Counted from the first letter of the stretch, positions 23,885-37,384 are shown. The stretch: DNA of 64,000 nucleotides from Doris montereyensis (GCA_037039925.1 JAXRKP010000259.1:231001-295000); one strand, 5' to 3'. Translations and numbers: made by a program. Notes: generated by a model from the sequence alone, not told the origin.

Positions 23885-24045
23885 TCTGCATTGTGGGCGG
23901 GGGTTGACGGGGATGCTGGTCGGTTCCACTCCTTTTTCCTTTTCACTCTTTCACTTCATCTTTCACATTGCTGTTTCGTCTTTTAATTATTTTATCCTGA
24001 GATCACCGCATATAGTGGACTGAGTGAATTTCAATGAAAGTCATG
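23885..24045 (+). mobile_element. Family C element, + copy
   Basis: Same order of landmarks as the copy at 23600: GGGCGGGGGTTGACGGG, TTTCACATTGCTGTTTCGTC, GAGATCACCGCATATAGTGG and GTGAATTTCAATGAAAG. Only about 100 bp separates it from the previous copy. Confidence 0.75.
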
Positions 24046-24178
24046 AAATATATTCTGCGTCCTTCCCCTATATTATATCCCCAATTATTCCAAGTTCTGT
24101 GAATTTCAATGAAAGTCATGAAATATATTCTGCGTCCTTTTCCTATATTACATCATCAATTATTCCAAGCTCTGTGAA
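24024..24178. repeat. 75-bp tandem duplication
   Basis: Two copies of a unit starting GTGAATTTCAATGAAAGTCA and ending near ATTATTCCAAG(T/C)TCT. It begins inside the 3' end of the family C element at 23885, so the duplication involved the element's tail. Confidence 0.85.
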
Positions 24179-25339
24179 TTGTACAAAGTGCAATGTTTAG
24201 TATTACATACGTCCTCCATTGGACAATGCTTTGTGAAACATGATTTTATTTTACGGCGGATGTTGATAGAAAACATAGGCCTACTACTAGTATTACTACT
24301 TGTATATTCGATGTTGTTCAAATGAAGCTTAGGCTCCAATAACTTAACACGTGTAGGGGTGAGTTTTTTGTGTGTGATGAGATAAATATTTGCAATAAGA
24401 AATGTCTTTTTCACGTGTTTTGCTATTATTGTCATGCTCAATGTTCCATATTTTTTCTCAATAACAAAAAAAAATTAATACAAATTTTCCTTTAACGCTA
24501 CTAATCAAAATGCAATTTGGTTTAACTTTGTTAATTGCTTTATTACTCCAACAGCTCATAAGGTAATCATCTTATTGCTAAAAATGGTCTTTCTTTTCTT
24601 TACTTTTTTATTTTTTTTATTTGTCGATTTTTTTGTGTGCCATGTTAATGAAGTAAGTTTTGATGTCGATAAGTTAAAAGTTTTGGTTTGATGAATTAAT
24701 TACATTCAATGGGTTTTTTTTTTTGGTATTTTGTTTTTAGAAATTCATCTTTATTTCCTTTCTTAAGAGAAGATTAAAGTAAAAGCAATCATTATTTTAA
24801 AGTAATGAGAAAGGAATTAAATTTTAAAAAGTTTTATAAACAGTTGTAAAAATTGTGACAAACTGCAAACACATTTATAATTAGAAAATACTTTCCATAT
24901 GCATGTATATGAATTAAAAAGTTGCTTGTAAACTGAGACACACAGTAAATCGTTGATTAAGTTTGATTGATGCAGCTGCTCAAGGTAAATTGATATTTTT
25001 CTGTCACTATCCATGAAATTTAATGAGATTTGAATTTACATTCCGACGCTAATGTGATCAGGTTTACGTTTTAAATGTTGAAGAGAAAGTTTTAGTGAAA
25101 CTGTTACGTCATTTAGTATATTTTAGAAAACGATTAATTACAATTGCATGTACAGCACACCAAGAATATATTTCGCTTAAAATTATACATAAGTTGTATT
25201 GCACAACAATTTTTAAAAAATTTCTGCATTCACAAAATTGTATTTATAGGAAGCAGCATAAAAAAATACCAATCATATGTGTGCATTCAATGCCAAATTC
25301 TTGTTTTTAATCTGTACTGTTGTAAATGTGCCTTTACAG
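24179..25339. other. Intron sequence without recognised features
   Basis: AT-rich DNA leading to the acceptor of the last kinesin exon. Several minor open frames have no recognisable content. Confidence 0.5.
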
Positions 25340-25429
25340 GAGAGCCAGAATGGAACCCCTCGCGGGACAAAGACGCCAAGAGGAGACGGTGACGACAAAA
25401 CTAAAAGCGCTGCTTGCACCATCATGTGA
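25340..25429 (+). CDS. Kinesin-3-like gene, exon G (C-terminus, possible CaaX box)
   Basis: After tgcctttacag, the phase-0 frame reads ESQNGTPRGTKTPRGDG and ends KTKSAACTIM followed by TGA. The last four residues, CTIM, fit a CaaX prenylation motif (a final Met favours farnesylation), with lysines upstream. The phase agrees with exon F only if exon F carries a 1-base insertion. The two other frames either stop at TGA (25390-25392) or run into the downstream minisatellite. The stop codon lies in the first unit of that minisatellite. Confidence 0.6.
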   Translation, partial: ESQNGTPRGTKTPRGDGDDKTKSAACTIM

Positions 25430-25716
25430 AGGGAATTGTTTTATTGAGATCGATACATCATGTGAAGGGAATTGTTTTATTGAAATCGATACATCATGTG
25501 AAGGGAATTGTTTTATTGAGATCGATACATCATGTGAAGGGAATTGTTTTATTGAAATCGATACATCATGTGAAGGGAATTGTTTTATTGAAATCGATAC
25601 ATCATGTGAATGGAATTGCTTTATTGAGATCGATACATCATGTGAATGGAATTGCTTTTATTGAGATCGATACATCATGTGAAGGGAATTGCTTTATTGA
25701 GATCGATACATCATGC
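25421..25716. repeat. 36-bp minisatellite starting at the kinesin stop codon
   Basis: Unit ATCATGTGAAGGGAATTGTT then TTATTGAGATCGATAC, about eight copies. The first unit contains the last codons ATC ATG TGA of the inferred CDS. Later units keep the ATCATGTGA phrase, so the array was apparently copied from the CDS/3'UTR junction. Confidence 0.95.
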
Positions 25717-26249
25717 TTTAACTCTTTAGATGTTCAGATTTGTTTTGTCTTTCTTGAGTCCAAGATTTATGTCTGTCTCTGTCTGACTGTGTCTCTGTTT
25801 CTCTACATCTGTCTGTCTGTCTCTCTCTTTCTCTCTCTGTGTCTCTGTTTGTCTGTCTGTCTGTCTGTGTCTCTTCTTTTTTCTCTTTCATTCTTTTCAG
25901 ACTATTCAGGGACAATAAGAAAAAAATTCATAGCTCTAATGACAACAAATTGACTTTTGTGTTTGTTGATTTCATGAATTAGGTGATTTTTTCAACCATT
26001 ATGTTGACACAGCTGAGCAATACAGTTATCTGATTACAAAACAAAAATAGATCGTACAATTCTAAATAAGAGCAGGATTGTACTTGATGGCAAATATGTT
26101 TTATTCTACATACTTCAAGGCCCACATTTTGTTTTCCAGTATTGTGTATGTCCAGTTCTTTCACGCATAATAACAGATAACAGGCACATATTACATATAC
26201 GTGCAAACGCATTCTAAATAGTTGATTGCTGTTTTCTAAGGACGGAGGC

Positions 26250-26730
26250 ATTGCTTGCCCAGTGGTCAGTCTGCCAGTCTTTCTGTCTGTCTGTTGAAGT
26301 CAGCCAACTTGAGATTGTGATTTCAAAGGTTTGAACCCTGACAACTCGATGTCGAATGTCGTGATTCTTGGTAAAGACGATTGACACACACACTCATTTC
26401 CCCATTTCGACGATTTTCCTCCAAGCATCGAAAAAGAGGTGAATACCCAGGGATGGACGTGGGGGGCAGATGGCAAAATTGGCATCTGACCGTGTTCAAT
26501 GGTGATCCACTGTGTCGGCTTTATGCTTGCACCACGAGGATAAGTAAAATTAGGTATTCTCTCTCATTTGACCCAGGAGCAAATGGGTAGCAGTGTCAGC
26601 TGGAAGCATAAAACCTACAACAGACTGTTGTCCCATCCAAAAGGCAATGTGTTATCACAATACCACAGTCTTGTCTTATCTCATGCTATAGAACCTGGAC
26701 TCTGCCTTGAAGCAACTTTTTTTTTAATAC
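26250..26730 (+). mobile_element. SINE family A-related copy, diverged
   Basis: A head with B-box-like AAAGGTTTGAACCCTGAC (26326). A 3' body follows with 'TTTGACCCAGGAGCAAATGGG', 'CATGCTATAGAACCTGGACT' and 'CTTGAAGCAACTTTTTTT'. Extra sequence (26390-26550) separates the head from the body. Confidence 0.65.
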
Positions 26731-26811
26731 GCATATGGCAAGACAAAATATATATGCATTATGGAATATCCCAATTTCTAAGTATTATATATTTATGAAT
26801 TTGTTCTTGTC

Positions 26812-26965
26812 ACGTGATATGTGGGCAGTTGGTGGATGACACTGGTAGGTCCTACTTCTTTCCTTTCCTTCTTTAACTTATCTTTCTTTTTCTTTTTTTT
26901 TTGTTTCCTCTTAATTCACCCTGAGATCACCACAATGGTGGAGGGGGGCAAATGTCAATCCCACA
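26812..26965 (+). mobile_element. Family C element, + copy
   Basis: Landmarks GGGCAGTTGGTGGATG, GGTCCTACTTCTTTCC, TTGTTTCCTCTTAATTCACC, GAGATCACCACAATGGTGG and GGGCAAATGTCAAT, in the same order as at 23600. Confidence 0.8.
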
Positions 26966-28018
26966 TCGCATGATATCATTGTTGGTCATTTGCACCACGT
27001 AATCCATGAAGACGTATATCAGCATTTTGTTTAATCATCGACGATTATGTTGGGGTTTTTTTTAGGAAATAGAGTGCTCTAATGTAAATGTTGCTGTCGA
27101 AGACCAGGAGTAGAGGTCATGTAAAGAAAGAAAATTTGTGACCTAGAAAAACTTCTAAAATAGTCCATTTTGTCATAAATAGGAATTGTGTATAAACTGT
27201 GAGTTTTGATTGGTTGATGCTATGGAATGTCCCATGTTCCTCCCTCTTATGTTGTCAATACATTCACTCTAACTCTAACATCAGGGCTGCTATATATAAC
27301 TGCAGTATACAAAATCTGAATGCTTGTTCTAGGGTAATTAATGTGAGCAGAATCTAAAAAATTGTAAATGCTTTCTCTAGGTAACTAATAAAAATCACAC
27401 ATTTGGGAAATATACCAGCAATCATAAATAATGCACTAGTTTTGAATACAAAAAGAGGATTAAATAAAATGAAAAAAAAACAAAACATAACTAATTGTTA
27501 ATTGTTTGGAATAGTTCTTATTTTTTATGTTATGGTTTGAACTAGCCGATTGATAGTATACTCATAGTACCAATACAACTTAAAAAGTCTTATGGTTAAA
27601 ACAATTTTAACTGCTTGTCATGATCTTATTTGCTTCTGTGATAAACCGTACCTCACAGTGTGGGATTTTCCAAGTTTTTATCTTTTTTTAGATTTATTAA
27701 TGCCAATATTTTAAAATACATGTATAATGTTTTGAAGACCGTCCATGAAAAAAAAAAAATTCACATAACATGTTACAATGTGCCGTCCACAAAGTATTTT
27801 CATACTATGTAACTCCGAATTGTATTATTTTGATGTCATTTAAACGAATGTTGAATTGAAAATATTATGAAATTTTGTAATCGCCCTTTATCCGTTTCTT
27901 GATGTATGTACCACTACCATATTCACTGAAATACAACAAACTAAAGTAAAGTTATGCTTGTACTGCAATTTATGTTCTTTCTGTATGTTTTTTTTATGGG
28001 TTGAGGCGGGGTTTTTTT
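26966..28018. other. Intergenic or 3'UTR sequence of the kinesin-like gene
   Basis: No coding signal. AATAAA motifs occur at 27387-27392 and 27463-27468 and could serve as poly(A) signals, which would make a long 3'UTR. This is weak evidence in such AT-rich DNA. Confidence 0.35.
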
Positions 28019-29915
<1,897 letters not shown>

Positions 29916-29917
29916 AT

Positions 29918-31728
29918 ATTTGATATGGATAGTGTGAAGGTGTGTGTTTGATATGGATAGTGTGAAGGTGTGTGTTTGATATGGATAGTGAAGGTGTGTG
30001 TTTGATATGGATAGTGCGAAGGTGTGTTTGATATGGATAGTGCGAAGGTGTGTGTTTGATATGGATAGTGCGAAGGTGTGTATTTGATATGGATAGTGCG
30101 AAGGTGTGTGTTTGTTTGATATTTGATAACGCGAAGGTGTGTGTTTGATATGGATAGTGCGAAGGTGTGTGTTTGATATGGATAGTGCGAAGTGTATTTG
30201 ATATGGATATTTGATATGGATAGTGCGAAGGTGTGTATTTGATATGGATAGTGTGAAGGTGTGTTTGATATGAATAGTGTTTGAAGGTGTGTATTTGATA
30301 TGGATAGTGCGAAGGTGTGTGTTTGATATGGATAGTGCGAAAGTGTGTTTGATATGAATAGTGCGAAGGTGTGTGTTTGATATGGATAGTGAAGGTGTGT
30401 TTGATAGGATAGTGCGAAGTTGTGTGTTTGATATGGATAGCGCGAAGTATGTGTTGTTTGATATGCAAAGGTGTGTGTTTGATAGTGCGAAGGTGTGTGT
30501 TTGATATGGATAGTGTGGAGGTGTGTATTTGATATGGATAGTGAGAAGTTGTGTGTTTGATATGGATAGTGCGAAGGTATGTGTTTGATATGGATAGTGC
30601 AAAGGTGTGTGTTTGATATGGATAGTGCGAAGGTGTGTGTTTGATATGGAGTGCGAAGGTGTGTTTGATATGGATAGTGTGAAGGTGTGTGTTTGATATG
30701 GATAGTGCGAAGGTGTGTGTTTGATATGGATAGTGCGAAGGTGTGTTTGATATTGATAGGTGTGTGTTTGATATGGATAGTGCGAAGGTGTGTGTTTGAT
30801 ATGGATAGTGCGAAGGTGTGTGTTTGATATGGATAGTGTGAAGGTGTGTGTTGATATGGATAGTGTGAAGGTGTGTGTTTGATATGGATAGTGCGAAGGT
30901 GTGTTTGATATGGATAGTGTGAAGGTGTGTTTGATTGATATGGATAGTGTGAAGGTGTGTGTTTGATATGGATAGTGCGAAGGTGTGTGTTTGATATGGA
31001 TAGTGCGAAGGTGTGTGTTTGATATGGATAGTGTGAAGGTGTGTGTTTGATATGGATAGTGTGAAGGTGTGTGTTTGATATGGATAGTGCGAAGGTGTGT
31101 GTTTGATATGGATAGTGCGAAGGTGTGTGTTTGATATGGATAGTGCGAAGGTGTGTGTTTGATATGGAGGTGTGTGTTTGATATGGATAGTGTGAGGTGT
31201 GTGTTTGATATGGATAGTGCGAAGGTGTGTGTTTGATATGGATAGTTTGAAGGTGTGTGTTTGATATGGATAGTGTGAAGGTGTGTTTGATATGGATGGT
31301 GTGAAGGTGTGTGTTTGATATGGATAGTGTGAAGGTGTGTGTTTGATATGGATAGTGTGAAGGTGTGTTTGATATGGATAGTGTGAAGGTGTGTGTTTGA
31401 TATGGATATGCGAAGGTGTGTGTTTGATATGGATAGTGTGAAGGTGTGTGTTTGATATGGATAGTGTGTGAAGGTGTGTTTGATATGGATAGTGTGAAGG
31501 TGTGTGTTTGATATGAATAGTGCGAAGGTGTGTGTTTGATATGGATAGTGCGAAGGTGTGTGTTTGATATGGATAGTGCGAAGGTGTGTGTTTGATATGA
31601 ATGGTGCGAAGGTGTGTGTTTGATATGGATAGTGTGAAGGTGTGTTTGATATGGATAGTGTGAAGGTGTGTTTGATATGGATAGTGTGAAGGTGTGTGTT
31701 TGATATGGATAGTACGAAGGTGTGCATT
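29918..31728. repeat. 28-bp minisatellite, about 1.8 kb
   Basis: Unit GTTTGATATGGATAGTGCGA then AGGTGTGT, about 65 copies, with GCGAAG/GTGAAG variants and many short deletions. On the minus strand all three frames are open for over 600 residues. Because 28 is one more than a multiple of three, each frame cycles through the same 28-residue peptide (THTFALSISN...). No start context, domain or splice evidence supports a gene. Confidence 0.97.
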
Positions 31729-31902
31729 TGCGTGTGTGCACCCAAAGCCTTGTGAGTTTTCCTGGTCACTTCGGTAACACAAAGTAATCAAATGCCAGGG
31801 TGCAAACTCTCCCCCTCCCCGACTTGACAGGTGGGTGGTAAGGACAAGCCTCTAATTCTAATCACTTTCTTTCCACTGTCTAATGCTTGCTTTGTTAGTT
31901 TG

Positions 31903-32050
31903 TTTAATTGAAATTTGCCCTGTCCACCCTATTGTGATCTCATTCTCAAGAGTGAATCAACAAGAGGAAACAGCAAGATAAAACATAAGATAGAGATTGA
32001 AAGAAAAGAAGCAGGACCTAACAGCAGCACCTGTCTACCACCCACTGACG
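31903..32050 (-). mobile_element. Family C element, - copy
   Basis: Reverse of the landmarks at 23600: TTTAATTGAAATTTGCCC, GTCCACCCTATTGTGATCTC, AACAAGAGGAAACAGCAAGA, AAGCAGGACCTAACAGCAGC and CTACCACCCACTGAC. The GTTTGTTTAATTG start is the inverted (AAAC)n tail. Confidence 0.8.
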
Positions 32051-32610
32051 TAGTGCTTGCGTTGACAAAATAGCAAGAAAGCCGGGTAACACTAACACTA
32101 ACAGCACATGTACCTGTAGATTGTAAACACAGGAGATCTTGCTTCTGATTTCCTTTTAGTGTTGCAGTATTCGTATTCAAGACAAAACAAAAAAAACAAA
32201 AATTTTTAACACAATCTCAAACTCAAACACAAAATAAAAACAAAATTTCTGCCATGGAAGGAAACAAAACAAAAGTTGATAGAAAATCTCAAACTCAGAC
32301 GCGCCGCCGTTGATTAAAAATTTTAATATAACATTATGTTTAAAGAAATCAGAGTATGTACACATTACTTAAAACCTAATCTAGTAATAAATTCAATCTA
32401 CAAAAAAAATAATATATTATATTCATAGAAAAACAGCCATTCCTTATCTCAGTTATATACGCTCACTGAAATTTCAAAGATATCTCCCTCTTTAAAAAAA
32501 ACTACAACAGAATCAATATACAACATAAACAATAAACCCTGTTACTGGTAAAAAAATCTGGATTTGTTGGGCACGTAACATATCCCAACATCAACACTGG
32601 TAAGACACCC
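32051..32610. other. Intergenic AT-rich sequence
   Basis: No exon or repeat family recognised. Confidence 0.5.
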
Positions 32611-32614
32611 CATT

Positions 32615-33345
32615 GACAATCCAAACATCGAATGTTAACAATATGACTATTGATATTACCATGTTAACAACACAACTAACAAAAATGTTAACAATACAAC
32701 CAATGAAAATGTTAACAATACAACTATTGCGCCTAGAGCTGTCGTGAGATGGGAGTGGGCGCTACAGAAATGAATTTATTATTATTATTATTAACTATTG
32801 ATATTACCACGTTAATAATACAACCAAAGAAAATATTAACAATACAACTAATATTACCATGTTAACAATGCAACCAATGAAAATATTAACAATACAACTA
32901 ATATTACCATGTTAACAGTGCAACCAATGAAAATATTAACAATACAGCTAATATTACCATGTTAACAATGCAACCAATGAAAATATTAACAATACAGCTA
33001 ATATTACCATGTTAACAATGCAACCAATGAAAATATTAACAATACAACTAATATTACTACATTAACAATGCAACTAATGAAAATATTAACAATAACAACA
33101 ACTAATATTACTACTACGTTAACAATGCAACCAATGAAAATATTAACAATACAACTACCGATATTACCACGTTAACAATGAAACCAAATGCAATGTTGAT
33201 ACAACTAATTGCAATGTCAACGCTGGATCTAATTGAATCACAAGGTTATCCCAATCATACAACTTATGACAATGTTAACGTTGAAACTAATGAAATCACA
33301 ACGTTAACAATGCAACAAAATACAATGTCAACACTGCAACTAATT
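32615..33345. repeat. 50-bp minisatellite with inserted ATT-tailed element
   Basis: Unit AATATTACCATGTTAACAAT, GCAACCAATGAAAATATTAA, CAATACAACT, about ten copies, degenerating at both ends. Near 32725-32795 it is interrupted by 'GCGCCTAGAGCTGTCG', 'GGGCGCTACAGAAATGAAT' and (TTA)n, the 3' end of a short retroposon. Confidence 0.9.
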
Positions 33346-33451
33346 AAACTAAAACCGTAACGATACAAACCCTTGTTATGGAAGAATTTCAGTAAAGCAT
33401 CAAAAAGAACTTAAATCTTTACCAAAAAATTTGTAACTGTGTGTCTTAGTA

Positions 33452-33872
33452 GAGAGAGAGACAGAGAAACAGAGAGAAGAGAGAGACAGAGAAAGAGAGA
33501 GACAGAGAAAGAGAGAGACAGAGAAAGAGAGAGACAGAGAAAGAGAGAGACAGAGAAAGAGAGAGACAGAGAGAGAGACAGAGAGAGAGAGAAAGAGAGA
33601 AACAGAGAAAGAGAGAGACAGAGAAAGAGAGAGACAGAGAAAGAGAGAAACAGAGAAGAGAGAGAGACAGAGAAAGAGAGAGACAGAGAAAAGAGAGAGA
33701 CAGAGAGAAGAGAGAGACAGAGAAAGAGAGAGACAGAGAAAGAGAGAGACAGAGAAAGAGAGAAACAGAGAAAGAGAGAGAAAGAGAGACAGAGAAAGAG
33801 AGAGGGAGAAAGAGAGAGACATAGAAAGAGAGAGGGAGAAGAGAGAGAGAGGGAGAAAGAGAGAGAGGGAGA
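33452..33872. repeat. 14-bp GA-rich minisatellite
   Basis: Unit GAGAGACAGAGAAA with length variants, about 28 copies. It abuts the family C element that starts at 33874. Confidence 0.93.
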
Positions 33873-33873
33873 T

Positions 33874-34022
33874 TGTTTAATTGAAATGTATCCCTTCCAA
33901 CATGTGTGATGATCTCAGTTAAAAGGAAACAGCAAGATGAAGAGAGAAAAGTGTGAAAGAGTGACAAAAAGAATTAGGAGCCAACACTATAGTACCACTG
34001 GCACCCACTAACCACCCAGACA
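33874..34022 (-). mobile_element. Family C element, - copy
   Basis: GTTTAATTGAAATGTATCCC, GTGATGATCTCAGTTAAAAG, GGAAACAGCAAGATGAAGAG and GCACCCACTAACCACCC. It sits between a GA array and an inverted SINE B copy. Confidence 0.8.
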
Positions 34023-34034
34023 GAAGGTGAAGAC

Positions 34035-34335
34035 GGGAGATTTGATTTGATTTACCCACACTCACAACCAAGGTGATCTCGGGAGGGGGAGGGTGTTGTA
34101 GGGTTTTATGTTTTGCCCGGACTGCCCTGTAAACAGCAAACGGTTCTTTAACTTGCACAGAGTGTTGTGACCTACTTTTCCCCCCGTCCGTCTCCGATGG
34201 GACTAGGTGGTGACGAGCCACTACCTGGACCAGGCGGGGCAGGTTTTACTTGAAAAAAAAATCGAGAACCTTTTTCAACTGTTGGCGTGGCTCAAACCCA
34301 CTTTCCTTCGGTTGAGAGGTCAACACCTTGCTTCT
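34035..34335 (-). mobile_element. SINE family B copy, inverted
   Basis: Read on the minus strand it has the B body: 'TCCCATCGGAGACGGACGGG', 'GTAGGTCACAACACTCTGTG', 'AAGAACCGTTTGCTGTTTAC' and an end 'CCGAGATCACCTTGGTTGTG' with GGGTAAATCAAATCAAATC. The tRNA-like head with a B-box lies at about 34275-34330. This is the most complete copy of family B here and shows its AAATC-repeat tail. Confidence 0.8.
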
Positions 34336-34815
34336 TGACTACAAGCCCCCAAGACGGGAGAACAATCAAAATAAAAAACCCAAACAATAATCAATCAAAA
34401 ATAAAATGTGCATCATTAGTGCATCCTTTGCACACATCATTACAGGCAAATAACAATCAAAGAGTATATTTACAGTGTACAAGCAAGTATAATATTTCCT
34501 CTCACATTAATACCATTTCTATTAGTCACGGACGAGCAGCTCAAACTAGAAAAAAAAACAATTAACAACTGCAAAAGTAAAAATAGTCAATTAAAGTTAA
34601 AGCCACAAGCATATCATATAATATAATGTTGCCTTTGACGTTAAATATATTTCAAACAGGACATAATCTTCCACTAGATCAGGGCTGCTCAAAGTGGCAG
34701 CCATGACGTGAAGCCCTCACTGGTCCCTGGTACATTGAAAACAAAACACACACAAAAACTGCCTGAAACTAGTCATTATCTGACCCACACACATGTATAT
34801 TTGTGAGAAATGGGG

Positions 34816-34861
34816 AAGGGGAAGGGGGGGAAGGGGAAGGGGATGGGGATGGGGATGGGGT
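34816..34861. repeat. GGGGAA/GGGGAT hexanucleotide repeat
   Basis: Short G-rich repeat, GGGGAAGG changing to GGGGAT, about seven units. Confidence 0.9.
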
Positions 34862-35295
34862 GTGAAACACAAGGAAAACTACATTGAGTGTATTTTATGA
34901 TAAAGAAATTTAAAACTAAAACAAATTAATAGCTCTGAATAAATTCCTTTCCGCTTGTCGTTGGAAAGCCTCCTTTAAATACTTCTGCTCTCTCAAATTA
35001 ATAAGGAAAAAGAAATAGAAAAAAGAACAGTTTCATGATGTATGGGTAATAATCATAATTTAATCTGAGCATTAATCATACAAAAGAAAGCAAAGACAAC
35101 AACAAAATCAAACCCAAAACAAAACACAAACAACGAGGATTCAGTGAAGAGATAAAAACCTAACCCCATAATCCTAACGATGAATTTCATGAAAAAAATG
35201 GTTGAACACAAATGTATGGCAGTCTGGAGACCTCTCTGAACACATAACTGGCTAGTGTCTATTTGAAGGTTGATAAACTTAAAAGACACCCATTA
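34862..35295. other. Intergenic sequence without recognised features
   Basis: AT-rich. A 78-residue minus frame is compositionally biased and unrecognised. Confidence 0.5.
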
Positions 35296-35333
35296 GAGAG
35301 AGAGAGAGAGTGAGTGAGAGAGAGAGAGAGAGT

Positions 35334-35378
<45 letters not shown>

Positions 35379-35383
35379 GGGGG
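35296..35383. repeat. (GA)n tract
   Basis: GA repeat with GAGTGAGTGA interruptions. Confidence 0.95.
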
Positions 35384-35504
35384 GGGAGGCAAGAGATTTG
35401 AATGTGACCAGGAATTGTCTCAACGAACACAAGAACAAGCTTGAACAGGTGCGTAAAATGAAAGGATCTACGCATTCGCCTCATCGATTGACTCATTGCA
35501 ACTT

Positions 35505-35608
35505 TAGCCCGTCCACCGTGTATGGTGATCTCGTGGTGAATTAAGCGGAAACCGCAGGCTGAAAGAGGGAATGAAAAAAAGTAAGACCTACCACCAACAC
35601 CCGTCTCA
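35505..35608 (-). mobile_element. Family C element, - copy (partial)
   Basis: GTCCACCGTGTATGGTGATC, GGTGAATTAAGCGGAAACCG, AGTAAGACCTACCACC and AACACCCGTC. Confidence 0.65.
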
Positions 35609-36755
35609 CCAGAGAAAAGGAAAGAGGACAAAATCTTGTTTTCATTTACCTTACACACATGTGTACATTTGGTCTGCCATAGATATGCCTACTGTTCCAA
35701 TCGTACCGGACTGGACTGGACTAACACAGCAGTCTCTGGCTTTAAGTGCAAACGGTCAGCCCGAGTCAAGTGCACAGTCAATGCATCATTATTTCTATCT
35801 AAAGTTTCCCCTCCAAGTGCATGGTTGCTGACAAAGGATTCCTCTAAGTGGAAGTTTTATAATAATAATATCAACCATTCGATAATTTCACAGTCGAAAC
35901 AGCCAGATGGAAAGGAAGACAAAAAAGGAAAGTGTATGTCTAAATTAATATCTTTTTTAAGGCAAAAACAAGAGGGATGGCAGCAACACAAAAAGAAAAC
36001 TAAAAAGAAAAAGAACATTTGAGTCCAATTACTAATGTAGGTGTGCCATTATTCCTATTCTCATCTTAACAAGGCATACTTTCAAACACAAAAGGTGTCA
36101 TTAAATCTTAAAAGGAAAAAGAACCTGTTTCATTTGAAGTCCATTCTCACTAACAAGGACACACAAATGTCAAACACAATTTCTACTGTAGGTGCCATTA
36201 TTCCTATTCTCATCTTAACAAGGACACACAATATACTTTCAAACACAACTGTATATTTATTCCTATCTTAATTGGCATTTCTCCATTTCTATTGCCATTA
36301 TTCTATTCTCATCTTAACAAGGACACAATATACTTGCAAACACAAATTATATATTCATATATTGTTTTTCAGACCGTATCTTTATACAAGAAAATATCTA
36401 GTATATATATACATATATAAGAATAAACATATCATACATACATGTACTTATTCACATGAAATCATACTGCCATGCGTGAGCTTAGACAATACGTTCTCGT
36501 ATTCAATGATTATGGTTTTCAGTTGAGGAAACAACAGTCATGTTATTCTCAATCACTTTCAGCTTTAGTCAAGTTTAAAATTGTAGATCTATAATGAATG
36601 AAGTGGCACATGCAACAATCAAACCTATTACAAGTCGGTTTGAGTGAGAAAGAATGAATCCTCTCCACAGCAGCAAAAAAATCGTTTGTTCTGAGTAATA
36701 CCCAACAAAGGCTTGTGGTGTATGTGGCCAAATGGTTAGGATCTTTCGTTTTGTT
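35609..36755. other. Intergenic sequence with a diffuse repeat
   Basis: The phrase 'CCATTATTCCTATTCTCATC' followed by 'TTAACAAGGACACA' recurs near 36048, 36190 and 36295, so there is a loose tandem repeat of roughly 105-140 bp with deletions. No coding signal. Confidence 0.5.
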
Positions 36756-36892
36756 TCATTGAAATTTACCCCGTCGCATCTCATCCACCGCATGCAGTGA
36801 TCTCATTAAGAGAAAACAGTAGTAAGAAGAAAGAAAAGTGAAAAAAAAGATGTAAGACCTACCAGCAGTGCCCAACAACCATCCACACAAAG
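36756..36892 (-). mobile_element. Family C element, - copy
   Basis: TTTCATTGAAATTTACCCCG, CCGCATGCAGTGATCTCATT, AGAGAAAACAGTAGTAAG, AAGACCTACCAGCAGTGCCC and AACAACCATCC. Confidence 0.75.
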
Positions 36893-37017
36893 AAGAAATC
36901 AAAACATTTTCTGTCTGCACTAGTTACAACACAAATACATGAGGGGTTACATGCAAAACCTGCTACACGTCATTTTTACTATCGTGAGTTTTTTCACCAT
37001 TTTGGACTTTGAAGGAA

Positions 37018-37148
37018 AAGTCTTGTGGTGATGTAATCATATTTGTTCCAAACTGACGACTATATCACTTATGATGATGAAATCATATTTGTTCCAAACT
37101 GACTATATCACTTATGATGATGAAATCATATTTGTTCCAAACTGACTT
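37018..37148. repeat. About 44-bp tandem repeat, three copies
   Basis: Unit TGATGATGAAATCATATTTG then TTCCAAACTGACTATATCACTTA. Confidence 0.88.
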
Positions 37149-37384
37149 TATCATACTATAAATCGGCTCTATACATCAAATTGATCGGGCTTTGTTTACA
37201 ACTAAGGGAACAAAATTGATTTTCTCGAGTTATCTTTTTGGATATAGTTGTTTTTGCATTTCACCCCCTCATCTATTCTACATTGAAGGGAATGACTCAA
37301 GTGATAGCCACTCTAAACAGAGAGCTCAGGTTTAAAACAATGTTATTTGGGGGGGGGTGTCCACCACATCTCAGGGTGAACTCA

